Shown piece by piece: positions 9,197-16,794 of a stretch of 64,000 nt of DNA; the stretch's first letter is position 1; the number at the start of each line of letters is the position of its first letter. Where the stretch lies: the NCBI GenBank assembly GCA_017469925.1, contig JAFUFK010000010.1:62001-126000 (forward strand). The letters run 5' to 3'. The notes beneath the pieces were generated by a model. It was not told where the DNA came from. It searched no databases and was given only the letters and a program-made list of their open reading frames with translations. The position numbers and the translations under genes were made by a program. This DNA is from Bacteroidaceae bacterium. Its GTDB lineage: Bacteria; Bacteroidota; Bacteroidia; Bacteroidales; Bacteroidaceae.

Positions 9197-10591
9197 TTAC
9201 CTGCGCTTTCTTGTCAGTTCCACGATACGTCCCAACTGGTTCGGGATGCGTATCTTCTGCGGGCACTTCGACAGACAGGCCTCGCAATCGGCACATTTCG
9301 TAGCCCAGGCCGCCTCGGGAAGCGTCTGCCGATAGCCCTCGGCAAACTGTCGGGCACGCTCGGCATACTCGGGCGCCGACTTGTCGGGCAGGGGCAGGAG
9401 ATGGTTGTCAACGGCCTTGTTGTAGTAGGCAAAGTTACCCGGTATATCGACGCCGTAGGGGCAGGGCATGCAGTAGTTGCAGGCCGTACAGGGCACGGTG
9501 GGGAATCCGGCCACGCTGTCGGCCACACGCTCCAGCAGGGCGTTCTCGTCGGCATTGCAGGGGTCGAGGGGCGAGAAGGTACGGACGTTCTCCTTCAACA
9601 CCTCCATGGTGGTCATGCCCGAAAGGGCAGTCAGCACATTGGGATGGCTACCCACCCAGCGGAAGGCCCACGAGGCGATGCTGTCGTCGGGACGGCGCTC
9701 ACGCAACTCCTTGGCAGCCTCATCGGGCAGATTGGCCAACCGACCACCGCGCAGGGGCTCCATGATGACGGCCTGAATACCCAGTTTGTCCAGTTTATTG
9801 TAGAGGTACTCGGCATCGGTGTTGCGCGACGACTTGCCGTGGCGCCAGTCGAGGTAGTTCATCTGTATCTGCACGAAGTCCCAGTGGACCTCATCCTGCA
9901 TCGAGAGCAGGTGGTCGAATACGCGCACGTCGCCGTGGTGCGAGAAGCCCAGGTTGCGGATGCGGCCGGCCTTGCGCTCTTCCAGGAGGAAGTCGAGGAC
10001 ACCGTTGTCGAGAAAGCGGCCACGCAGTTCGTCCATGCTGCCGGCCACGCTGTGGAGCAGGTAGTAGTCGATGACCTCGACCTGCAACTTACGGAACGAG
10101 CCTTCGTACATCTGTTTCGACCTTTCGAGGGTCCAGTCGTTACGGTTGAAATTCGACATTTTCGTAGCCACAAGATACTTGTCGCGCGGATGGCGGCTGA
10201 GGGCGATGCCCATGGCTACCTCTGACCGTCCACCATGGTAACCTGGCGACGTATCGAAGTAGTTGACACCATGCTCCAGTGCGTAATCCACCTCCTGATT
10301 CACCATATCCTGGTCGATTTGGCGGTCCCGGCTGGGCAGTCGCATCATGCCGTAGCCAAGCAGCGAGACGCGGTCGCCCGTGCCGTGCTGTATGCGGTAG
10401 GTCATGCCAGCCGAGGGGTGCAGGGGTTCGCTGTCGGGCGTCTGCCCCACCCCGTTACGTTTTTTCTTTCGGCCCGTCTCGGCCATTCCCTCAAAGGGGT
10501 CGAGCACCATGGCCGTAACGGCCGTGCCTACCCCGATGCCCATGCGGCGCAGGAAGTCTCTGCGGCTCACGTCGTGCGCGTCGTTTTTCAT
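9197..10591 (-). CDS. Tat-exported aldo/keto reductase with C-terminal 4Fe-4S domain
   Basis: A 464-residue protein opening with a Tat signal (SRRDFLRR, residues 9-16), so it is probably exported folded with cofactors. The middle is an AKR barrel, with the tetrad likely from YFDTSPGY, the lysine of ATKMS and the histidine of LLHS. The C-terminus carries two cysteine groups, CTACNYCMPCPYG and CADCEACLSKCPQ, which should hold iron-sulfur clusters. It is probably an electron-transferring reductase; the substrate is unknown. It ends five bases or fewer before the promoter of the downstream V-ATPase operon. Confidence 0.88.
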   Translation of the reverse strand: MKNDAHDVSRRDFLRRMGIGVGTAVTAMVLDPFEGMAETGRKKKRNGVGQTPDSEPLHPSAGMTYRIQHGTGDRVSLLGYGMMRLPSRDRQIDQDMVNQEVDYALEHGVNYFDTSPGYHGGRSEVAMGIALSRHPRDKYLVATKMSNFNRNDWTLERSKQMYEGSFRKLQVEVIDYYLLHSVAGSMDELRGRFLDNGVLDFLLEERKAGRIRNLGFSHHGDVRVFDHLLSMQDEVHWDFVQIQMNYLDWRHGKSSRNTDAEYLYNKLDKLGIQAVIMEPLRGGRLANLPDEAAKELRERRPDDSIASWAFRWVGSHPNVLTALSGMTTMEVLKENVRTFSPLDPCNADENALLERVADSVAGFPTVPCTACNYCMPCPYGVDIPGNFAYYNKAVDNHLLPLPDKSAPEYAERARQFAEGYRQTLPEAAWATKCADCEACLSKCPQKIRIPNQLGRIVELTRKRR

Positions 10592-10633
10592 AGGATAAGT
10601 TCGTAAGTGGTTAGGTTATTGATTTTCATGGGA

Positions 10634-10641
10634 CAAATATA
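10634..10641 (-). promoter_or_regulatory. -7 element of the aldo/keto reductase gene
   Basis: TATATTTG on the minus strand, 43 bases upstream of the ATG. No TTTG at the ideal upstream spacing was seen, so this is a moderate call. Confidence 0.5.
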
Positions 10642-10683
10642 CGAAAAAAGTTCCTTTCCTCCTACTATCTGGCAAAAATATAG

Positions 10684-10691
10684 TATCTTTG
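10684..10691 (+). promoter_or_regulatory. -7 element of the prsW-like gene
   Basis: TATCTTTG, followed by GCAC, lies 24 bases before the ATG at 10716. Its TTG could be read as an upstream start codon at 10689, but it is the promoter, so the later ATG is preferred. Confidence 0.65.
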
Positions 10692-10715
10692 CACGAGTTT
10701 AACATCAAAAATGCC

Positions 10716-11423
10716 ATGGACACGACTCTTCTCGCACTCATAGCCGGACTGACGCCCGCCGTCGTACTCATCATCCATATCTACATGCGCGACCACCTCG
10801 AACGCGAACCCCTCTCATGGGTGCTCCGGGCCGTCTGGTACGGCGTGCTTTGTGCCTTTCCCGCCAGTCTTATCGAGGCCGCCCTGCCCCCTGCTACAGA
10901 GGGCACGCTGGGGGGCGCACTCTACTTCGGCTACATCCAGGCCGCCCTGCCCGAGGAGGGGATGAAACTGCTGTTCCTGTGGCTCCTGCTGCGCAAGAAT
11001 CCGTACTTCGACGAGCGCATGGACGGCATCGTCTATGCCGTCTGCGTCAGCATGGGATTTGCCGGACTGGAGAATGTGCTCTACATGTTCACTAACCTCG
11101 ACAACCTGAGCAGCGTAGCCCTGAGCCGCGCCATCCTGTCGGTGCCGGGCCACTTCTTCTTTGCCGTCTTCATGGGCTACAACCTGTCGCTCGCCCTCTG
11201 GGGGCGTGAGGAAGAGCGCCCACGCCGATGGCTCTACACGCTGCTCATCCCCGTCCTGCTCCACGGCACCTACGACGCCGCGCTCTTCGCCACCAGCATC
11301 GGCGACTGGGTGGCCGTCGTGGCGCTCATCGTCTTCCTGCGCCTCTGCTTCTGGATGTGGAAGGAGGGCCACAAGCGCATCGCCACCATCCTCCGGCTCG
11401 ACGAGCGAAACACGGCCGGATGA
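10716..11423 (+). CDS. PrsW-family intramembrane metalloprotease
   Basis: A 235-residue integral membrane protein with about seven hydrophobic segments. It has the PrsW/CAAX-protease-like motifs: PEEGMK (the EExxK type), a histidine in VPGHFFFAVFMG, and LLHGTYDAALF near the end. PrsW of Bacillus cleaves an anti-sigma factor, but no anti-sigma gene is adjacent here, so the substrate is unknown. The ATG at 10716 is chosen because an in-frame TTG at 10689 lies inside the promoter. Confidence 0.85.
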   Translation: MDTTLLALIAGLTPAVVLIIHIYMRDHLEREPLSWVLRAVWYGVLCAFPASLIEAALPPATEGTLGGALYFGYIQAALPEEGMKLLFLWLLLRKNPYFDERMDGIVYAVCVSMGFAGLENVLYMFTNLDNLSSVALSRAILSVPGHFFFAVFMGYNLSLALWGREEERPRRWLYTLLIPVLLHGTYDAALFATSIGDWVAVVALIVFLRLCFWMWKEGHKRIATILRLDERNTAG

Positions 11424-11702
11424 TGGTCACTGGGGGATGGGCTACACGTGGCTCACCCAAGGGCTTGACGGCAATGAGATGTAAACATTTTTCAAATCCG
11501 ACGTCAGAAGGCCAAAATTCTCCTGCCGAAAGTTCGCCAATTATCGCACGAGAGACAGAGGGCAAACACCGTCCCCGCGTCGCCGCGAATCGAGCAAACC
11601 GCCCGTTAAGTTCTGGCTTTCAGCCGATTACAATTTTCCTTAAAGAACAAAGCGCTGGCACAAGACTCACGTCGGTGGAGCCATTTCCAGTCCGTTTTCC
11701 AA
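11424..11702. other. Gene-free stretch before array B
   Basis: About 280 bases without a convincing gene on either strand. I see no promoter, transposase remnant or clear hairpin. Its composition is less GC-rich than the neighbouring genes, and it runs directly into the dyad-repeat array. It may be a decayed element. Confidence 0.4.
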
Positions 11703-11827
11703 AACCAGAGACTCGTTTCATTTTAACCAGTCACTGGTTTCCGTTTAACCAGTCACTGGTTTCGGCTAAACCAGTCACTCCTTTCGGCGCAACCAGTCAC
11801 TGGTTTCGGCTGAACCAGTGACTGGTT
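11703..11827. repeat. Dyad-repeat array B: six 22-bp tandem units
   Basis: Units start at 11703, 11725, 11747, 11769, 11791 and 11813; the last is a 15-base half unit. The core AACCAGTCACTGGTT is a perfect dyad with a central base. The first unit is degenerate and the fourth has changed one arm. It lies between the convergent prsW-like and ferredoxin genes. The period matches arrays A, C, D and E although the core sequence differs. Confidence 0.9.
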
Positions 11828-11871
11828 ATTCCTGATTACAGATAATGACAAGATTTTTCGCAATACAGGTG

Positions 11872-11906
11872 TAAAGAAAAACGACCTGCCCCCTTTCGGG
11901 AACAGG
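11872..11906 (-). terminator. Terminator after the ferredoxin gene
   Basis: On the minus strand a 9-bp stem (11898-11906 with 11885-11893, two G-U pairs) closes a GAAA loop and is followed by a T-rich run. It is a standard intrinsic terminator about 40 bases past the ferredoxin stop. Confidence 0.85.
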
Positions 11907-11946
11907 CCGCCAACTACAATTTTGAAAAAACAAATCTCTAAACGTC

Positions 11947-12111
11947 TTAGAGGCTGATAGCGCCACTGGGGCAAGCGTCAGCACAGGTGCCACACTCGGT
12001 GCACTCGTCGGGGTTGATGCTGTAGATGTCGCCCTCAGAGATAGCGCCAACGGGGCATTCGTCGATACATGTGCCGCAAGCAACACAATCTTCACCAATT
12101 ACGTAAGCCAT
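11947..12111 (-). CDS. 2[4Fe-4S] ferredoxin
   Basis: A 54-residue clostridial-type ferredoxin that carries low-potential electrons in the cytoplasm. Two motifs, CVACGTCIDECP and CTECGTCADACP, each supply cysteines for 4Fe-4S clusters in the usual pseudo-twofold arrangement. Length and spacing are normal. It is monocistronic with its own promoter and terminator. Confidence 0.97.
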   Translation of the reverse strand: MAYVIGEDCVACGTCIDECPVGAISEGDIYSINPDECTECGTCADACPSGAISL

Positions 12112-12178
12112 AGTATAAAAGTTTAATGGTTTAAAAGTTTAATCGTTTAAAAGTTCTCTCTCTTGTCATTTGACGGGG

Positions 12179-12186
12179 CAAAGGTA
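12179..12186 (-). promoter_or_regulatory. -7 element of the ferredoxin gene
   Basis: TACCTTTG on the minus strand, about 70 bases upstream of the ATG. The leader between them (12112-12155) is an AT-rich imperfect tandem repeat of GTTTAAAAGTTTAA. Confidence 0.6.
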
Positions 12187-12305
12187 ATCAATTTTAGTTA
12201 TTCGCTCCTAATTTTATGGGAAATATTTTCATTTTCATCATCAAAAATAGTTAAACGGGCAATAAAAGAGGGGCCATTGACGTTTTTCTTAAAGACTATG
12301 CGCGC

Positions 12306-13016
12306 ATGAAAAGGTTTATTCTCATCCTCGTTTCCCTCCTGGCGCTGGGCACGGCACACGTCGGCGCCCAGGAGCGTAAGGTGCAGCACAGGCCCTATCT
12401 GGACCTGCGCCGGTTGCACTGGGGATTCCTCTTCGGCATGCAGATGCAGGACATGGAGTTCAAGAACAACGGCTTCGTGGACCCCGAGACGGGCGAACGG
12501 TGGTACACCGACGTCGATTCGTACAACCCGGGCTTCACCGTAGGCATACTGGGCGAACTGCGCCTATCGACCCACTTTGCCCTGCGCGCCACGCCCTCGA
12601 TGTATTTCGGCCAGAAGCGTCTGTGGTTCCACGAACAGACCAGCGGACGCGACACCACGCAGGTACTGAAGTCGGCCTATATCGCCCTGCCCATCAACGT
12701 GAAATTTGCCGCACCCAGGTACAACAATTTCCGGCCCTACTTCGTGGCAGGTGTGGCCCCGGCCATCGACCTCTCGAACCATAAGCACAGAGCCATCTCG
12801 ACGAAGCCCTTCGACTGCTTCATCGAGGTGGGTATGGGATGCGACATGTATCTGCCCTTCTTCAAACTGATACCCGAACTGAAGTTCTCGTTCGGACTGC
12901 TCGACATCCTAAAAAAGAAGCGTACCGACCTCATCGACGGTACGCTCATGAAATATACCAACTCGGTGGACGACGCCCACACGAAGATGATTACGCTGAC
13001 GCTCTACTTCGAGTAA
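12306..13016 (+). CDS. porT: PorT-like outer-membrane beta-barrel protein
   Basis: A 236-residue protein with a signal peptide (cleavage near GAQ) and the alternating pattern of an eight-strand outer-membrane barrel. The opening DLRRLHWGFLFGMQMQDMEF resembles PorT, a component needed for type IX secretion in Porphyromonas. Several proteins in this window end in T9SS-like sorting tails, which fits. The stop lies one base from the end of the convergent 5'-nucleotidase gene. The general barrel call is firm; the PorT assignment is likely. Confidence 0.75.
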   Translation: MKRFILILVSLLALGTAHVGAQERKVQHRPYLDLRRLHWGFLFGMQMQDMEFKNNGFVDPETGERWYTDVDSYNPGFTVGILGELRLSTHFALRATPSMYFGQKRLWFHEQTSGRDTTQVLKSAYIALPINVKFAAPRYNNFRPYFVAGVAPAIDLSNHKHRAISTKPFDCFIEVGMGCDMYLPFFKLIPELKFSFGLLDILKKKRTDLIDGTLMKYTNSVDDAHTKMITLTLYFE

Positions 13017-13017
13017 C

Positions 13018-13854
13018 CTACCACTCAAACTGCAACACACCTACGAACTGTGCGTTCTTGCCCTGATGGTCGAGGGGAATCATCCGCCCGTCGGCATTAG
13101 GCAGGTATTTGGTGTATTCGAAGTACGAGTGGCTGTGACCGCCCAAGACGACGTCGATACCGCGCGTGGCCTGGATGACGGCTGGGTCCTGATCGTCGCG
13201 GTCGCCATAGCCGAGGTGGGAGAGACAGATGACGAACTGGCACCCTTCCTCGTTGCGCAACTTATCCACGACTTGCTGGGCCACTTCTGTGGGATGATGG
13301 TATGTGACACCCTTGCAATTAGCTGACGAGACGAGGCCCTCCAGTTGGGGACAAAGGCCGAAGATGCCTACGCGCATGCCCGCGCGTTCCTTTATTATAT
13401 AGGGACGGACCAGGCCCTCGCACACGGTGCCCGTAAAATCGTAGTTGGCACAGACGATGGGGAACTGGGCCATACGGAAGAGGCGAGCCATGTTGTCCAT
13501 TCCACAGTCGAACTCATGATTGCCAATCGTGCAGGCGTCGTAGTGCATCTCGTTCATCAGGCTCACCTCTACCTCGCCCTTGAAAAGGCTGTAATAGACC
13601 GAGCCTTGCGAAAAGTCGCCGCAGTCGAGCAACAGGAGGTCGGGATGCTCCTGACGCAACTCCTTCAGCAACGAGACACGACGGATGTAGCCTCCCTTGT
13701 CGGCCTGTTCAGGCTTGATGTCGTGGGGCGATATCGGCTCAATGCAGGAGTGCGTGTCGCTGGTGTGGACGAGGGTCAGCGATTGTGCTGACGCCAAATT
13801 GAAAATTGAAAATTGACAATTGACAATGAGGAGTATCAATAATATGCGTTTCAT
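13018..13854 (-). CDS. Secreted metallophosphatase, N-terminal half of a split 5'-nucleotidase
   Basis: A 278-residue calcineurin-like phosphoesterase. Metal-binding motifs are complete: SDTHSCIEP, DCGDFSQGS, IGNHEFDCG, LSHLGYG and GGHSHSY. It corresponds to the catalytic domain of UshA-type 5'-nucleotidases, whose substrate-binding domain is encoded separately just upstream (5-base gap). The signal peptide contains VNCQFSIFN, read from a Bacteroidetes intergenic repeat, which is unusual. Nucleotide hydrolysis in the periplasm is likely if the two halves pair. Confidence 0.88.
   Translation of the reverse strand: MKRILLILLIVNCQFSIFNLASAQSLTLVHTSDTHSCIEPISPHDIKPEQADKGGYIRRVSLLKELRQEHPDLLLLDCGDFSQGSVYYSLFKGEVEVSLMNEMHYDACTIGNHEFDCGMDNMARLFRMAQFPIVCANYDFTGTVCEGLVRPYIIKERAGMRVGIFGLCPQLEGLVSSANCKGVTYHHPTEVAQQVVDKLRNEEGCQFVICLSHLGYGDRDDQDPAVIQATRGIDVVLGGHSHSYFEYTKYLPNADGRMIPLDHQGKNAQFVGVLQFEW
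13796..13827. repeat. Intergenic-type AT repeat inside a signal-peptide coding region
   Basis: Tandem AAATTGA- and ATTGACA-type units of the kind common between Bacteroidetes genes. Here they encode part of the hydrophobic signal core of the 13018-13854 gene. Confidence 0.75.
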
Positions 13855-13859
13855 GGCGG

Positions 13860-14588
13860 TCAGTCTTTAATGGTTATGCGTCCTTCGATTTGTGAGTTGA
13901 TGGGCGAATGCTCTTGGATATAGCGCATCATGCAGTCGCGCGTGAAGAGTTCGCTGACGTCCAGCCGTTGGGACTTCTTCAGCGAGTAGAGGCGGTCGTT
14001 GCCCTCGGCCAGGTAGTCGAGCGTGGCAATGCGATAGGTGCGCTCGGGGTCGATGGGCTTCCCGCCGACCTGGGCCTCAACGAGTTTGCCGTCGCGGGTT
14101 ATCACCAGCCGGACCTCGTGGCTCACACCCTCACCGTGCACGGCAGCAATATCCTGGAAAAGGGCGAGCAGGTCGCTGCCCTTCAGGTGGACGGTGCACA
14201 GGCGATTGTCGAAGGGCGAGATGAGGATGATGTCGCCTCGGCGAACCGTGCCCTTGGGCATGTTGTTGCGAATGCCGCCCATGTTGCAAAGGCCCATGTC
14301 GGCCCGTTGGCCGTCCTTGAAGTCGGAGTAGGCAACGAGGACGTCGGCTATCCAGTTCGAGAGCAGGCTCTCGGGGCGCCCGCCAGTCATGCCGACAAGG
14401 CTCTCGCCCAAGACGGGGGCCATGACGCTATCGACGGCCACCTTGTACCGGGCCACAATGTCCAAGGCATGCTGGTCGGGATGGGCGTCGAGGCGGTTGG
14501 TAACTTCTATCCTTTCGGTTGTGATGGTGCGCTGCGCCGTGGCACACATCGGCACGACGAGCAGAAGAGTGAGGAATAATCGTTTCAT
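13860..14588 (-). CDS. 5'-nucleotidase C-terminal-domain protein, other half of the split enzyme
   Basis: A 242-residue protein with its own signal peptide (cleavage near ATAQ). It matches the UshA C-terminal domain, which binds the nucleotide base: NWIADVL, NMGGIRNNMPKG, SPFDNRL and YRIATLDYLAEGND. It has no metal centre. It is first in a two-gene operon with the phosphoesterase half, so the usual single polypeptide is encoded in reversed domain order as two exported proteins. Confidence 0.9.
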   Translation of the reverse strand: MKRLFLTLLLVVPMCATAQRTITTERIEVTNRLDAHPDQHALDIVARYKVAVDSVMAPVLGESLVGMTGGRPESLLSNWIADVLVAYSDFKDGQRADMGLCNMGGIRNNMPKGTVRRGDIILISPFDNRLCTVHLKGSDLLALFQDIAAVHGEGVSHEVRLVITRDGKLVEAQVGGKPIDPERTYRIATLDYLAEGNDRLYSLKKSQRLDVSELFTRDCMMRYIQEHSPINSQIEGRITIKD

Positions 14589-14595
14589 AATGCTA

Positions 14596-14603
14596 CAAAT
14601 TTA
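14596..14603 (-). promoter_or_regulatory. -7 element of the split 5'-nucleotidase operon
   Basis: TAAATTTG on the minus strand, 8 bases before the ATG at 14588, so the transcript would be nearly leaderless or start within the first codons. A weak call. Confidence 0.45.
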
Positions 14604-14666
14604 CGAAAAAAGCTGAAGAAGAAGCAATTTTGAATTAAATAATTTTGAATTTTGAATTAAATGCAG

Positions 14667-14765
14667 TAATTTTGCACCCGCTTTCCGCCCCAGGTCGCTG
14701 GCAGGATGCAGAGTTCCCTGTTATGCCTCGGGTTGAGATGTACAACAATTTAACAAACCAAAACA
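14667..14765 (+). promoter_or_regulatory. Promoter and structured leader of rplS
   Basis: TAATTTTG (14667-14674) fits the -7 element. The leader that follows can fold with GGCA/TGCC and CAG/CTG stems and an outer CCC/GGG pairing around 14690-14740. Ribosomal-protein leaders often bind their own product, but autoregulation here is inference. Confidence 0.45.
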
Positions 14766-15131
14766 ATGGCAGATTTAATCAAAATTGCTGAGGAAGCATT
14801 TGCTACCGGTAAGCAGCACCCCCAGTTCAAGGCAGGTGACACCGTAACCGTAGCTTACAAAATCATCGAGGGCAACAAGGAGCGTATCCAGCTCTATCGT
14901 GGCGTAGTCATCAAGATTTGCGGTCACGGTGACAAGCGTCGCTTCACTGTCCGCAAGATGTCGGGTACCGTTGGCGTAGAGCGTATCTTCCCCATCGAGA
15001 GCCCCAACATCGACAGCATTACCGTGAACAAGATTGGTAAGGTACGTCGCGCTAAGCTGTACTACCTGCGCAATCTGACTGGTAAGAAGGCTCGCATCGC
15101 CGAGAAGCGTGTAAACACCGCAGCCGAGTAA
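14766..15131 (+). CDS. rplS: 50S ribosomal protein L19
   Basis: A 121-residue basic protein at the 30S-50S interface. Conserved blocks include [28 protein letters not shown]-equivalent [10 protein letters not shown], and [21 protein letters not shown]. Length is normal. It is transcribed alone, between its own promoter and an intrinsic terminator. Confidence 0.98.
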   Translation: MADLIKIAEEAFATGKQHPQFKAGDTVTVAYKIIEGNKERIQLYRGVVIKICGHGDKRRFTVRKMSGTVGVERIFPIESPNIDSITVNKIGKVRRAKLYYLRNLTGKKARIAEKRVNTAAE

Positions 15132-15159
15132 GCGAGCGTTTCAACAAAATGAACTGAGA

Positions 15160-15194
15160 AGGCATCATGAGCAAACGCTCCGTGGTGCCTTTTT
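15160..15194 (+). terminator. Intrinsic terminator after rplS
   Basis: AGGCATCA pairs with the complementary arm ending TGCCT, with an inner GAGC/GCTC stem, followed by five T residues. Confidence 0.85.
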
Positions 15195-15219
15195 GGTTGA
15201 ATAACGGCTAAGTCTCATT

Positions 15220-16059
15220 ATGGAACTGGGAAGAGTCAACCGACTGACCGTCATCAAACAGGTCGATTTCGGACTTTACCTCGACGGCGGCGAGGTACAC
15301 GGCCCCATACTTTTGCCTTCGCGCTACGTACCCGAAGGGACTAAGGTGGGCGACGAACTCGACGTTTTCATCTACCTCGACCAAGACGAGCGCCTCGTGG
15401 CCACTACCGAACGGCCGCTGGCCCAGGTGGGCGACTTCGCCCATCTCGAAGTGGCATGGGTCAACAATTTCGGCGCTTTCCTCAACTGGGGACTGATGAA
15501 GGACCTCTTCGTGCCCTTCCGCGAACAGAAGATGAAGATGCAGAAGGGCAACCGCTACATCGTCCACATCCACCTCGACGAGCGTAGCCACCGCATCATG
15601 GCCTCGGCCAAGGTCGAGAAGTTCCTCAGTCAGGACATGCCTCCCTACCGCCCGGGCGATGCCGTCGAGGTGCTCGTCTGGCAGAAGACCGACCTGGGAC
15701 TGAAGGCCATCGTCGATAATCGCTTCAGCGGACTGCTCTACGACCAGCAGATGTTTCGCGAGCCACACACGGGCGACCGCCTGACGGCCTACGTCCAGCA
15801 GGTGCGTCCCGACGGCAAGATTGACCTCATCCTGCAACCCCTTGGCCAACAGGCCGCGACGGAGTTCAGCGAGGTCCTGCTCCAGCACCTGCAGACCAAC
15901 GGCGGCCACACCCCCTTGGGCGACAAGAGTCCCGCGGAGGAAATCTACGCTGTCTTTGGCGTCAGCAAGAAAGTATTCAAGAAGGCCGTCGGCGACCTCT
16001 ACAGGCGCCGCATCATCACCATCGGCGACGATGGCCTCACACTTATCTCGGAGGACTAA
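15220..16059 (+). CDS. CvfB-like S1-domain RNA-binding protein
   Basis: A 279-residue cytoplasmic protein with three successive S1-like domains and a winged-helix C-terminus (PAEEIYAVFGVSKKVFKKAVGDLYRR). This is the layout of CvfB of Staphylococcus and Streptococcus, which influences virulence gene expression. Motifs such as VDFGLYLDGGEVHGPILLP and VNNFGAFLNWGLMKDLFVP are S1 strands. It probably binds RNA; targets are unknown. It is 3 bases upstream of the LolD-like gene, so the two are co-transcribed. Confidence 0.85.
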   Translation: MELGRVNRLTVIKQVDFGLYLDGGEVHGPILLPSRYVPEGTKVGDELDVFIYLDQDERLVATTERPLAQVGDFAHLEVAWVNNFGAFLNWGLMKDLFVPFREQKMKMQKGNRYIVHIHLDERSHRIMASAKVEKFLSQDMPPYRPGDAVEVLVWQKTDLGLKAIVDNRFSGLLYDQQMFREPHTGDRLTAYVQQVRPDGKIDLILQPLGQQAATEFSEVLLQHLQTNGGHTPLGDKSPAEEIYAVFGVSKKVFKKAVGDLYRRRIITIGDDGLTLISED

Positions 16060-16062
16060 ACC

Positions 16063-16794
16063 ATGATAAAAGTAAGGAACATCACCAAGCGATTCGGGTC
16101 GCTCGAAGTACTGAAGGGCATCGACCTTGACATCCATCAGGGCGAAATCGTGAGCATCGTGGGCCCGAGCGGTGCCGGCAAGACTACCCTCTTGCAAATC
16201 ATGGGCACGCTGGACAAGGCCGACACAGGCACGGTGGAGATTGACGGCACGCGCATCGACCAGCTGTCGCAGACAAAGTTGAGCCACTTCCGCAACCAGA
16301 AGATTGGGTTCGTCTTCCAGTTCCACCAACTCCTGCCCGAGTTCACGGCCCTGGAGAATGTGATGATTCCAGCCTTCATCGGTGGCATGAGCAAGCGGGA
16401 GGCCCGCCAACGGGCCGAGGAGTTGCTGGACTTCATGGGACTGAGCGACCGCGCCCAGCACAAGCCCAACGAACTCTCGGGCGGCGAGAAGCAGCGCGTA
16501 GCCGTGGCCCGAGCCTTAGTCAACAAACCCGCCGTCGTCATGGCCGACGAACCCTCGGGGAGCCTCGACTCGCGCAACAAGGCCGAGTTGCACCAACTCT
16601 TCTTCGACCTGCGTCAGCGCTATGGCCAGACCTTCGTCATCGTCACGCACGACGAAGAACTGGCGCGGCTGACCGACCGCACCATCCACATGCGCGATGG
16701 AGTGATTGAGGAGGAAGCCCTACCGATGGAAGAGCAGGCGACGGAGCCAACTGCCCTCGCGAGTGACGGCCCTTCCGTTGGGAGCGAAGATTGA
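16063..16794 (+). CDS. lolD: LolD-like ABC transporter ATP-binding protein
   Basis: A 243-residue ATPase of the LolD/MacB class, which drives lipoprotein release or macrolide-type export with a separate permease. Walker A is GPSGAGKT, the signature is LSGGEKQR and Walker B ends MADEPSG. The region [23 protein letters not shown] is typical of LolD. No permease gene is adjacent. The last ~25 residues are an acidic low-complexity tail encoded in the 75 bases that overlap the convergent antiporter gene. Confidence 0.85.
   Translation: MIKVRNITKRFGSLEVLKGIDLDIHQGEIVSIVGPSGAGKTTLLQIMGTLDKADTGTVEIDGTRIDQLSQTKLSHFRNQKIGFVFQFHQLLPEFTALENVMIPAFIGGMSKREARQRAEELLDFMGLSDRAQHKPNELSGGEKQRVAVARALVNKPAVVMADEPSGSLDSRNKAELHQLFFDLRQRYGQTFVIVTHDEELARLTDRTIHMRDGVIEEEALPMEEQATEPTALASDGPSVGSED

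Noticed and set aside
10689-10715. TTG start upstream of the PrsW-like protein
   Set aside because: The TTG is part of the TATCTTTG promoter element. The same reasoning moved the starts at 19586, 41884 and 62048.
12306-13016. Porin or OmpA-type assignment for the PorT-like protein
   Set aside because: There is no OmpA-like peptidoglycan domain, and the N-terminal pattern fits PorT better, though only moderately.
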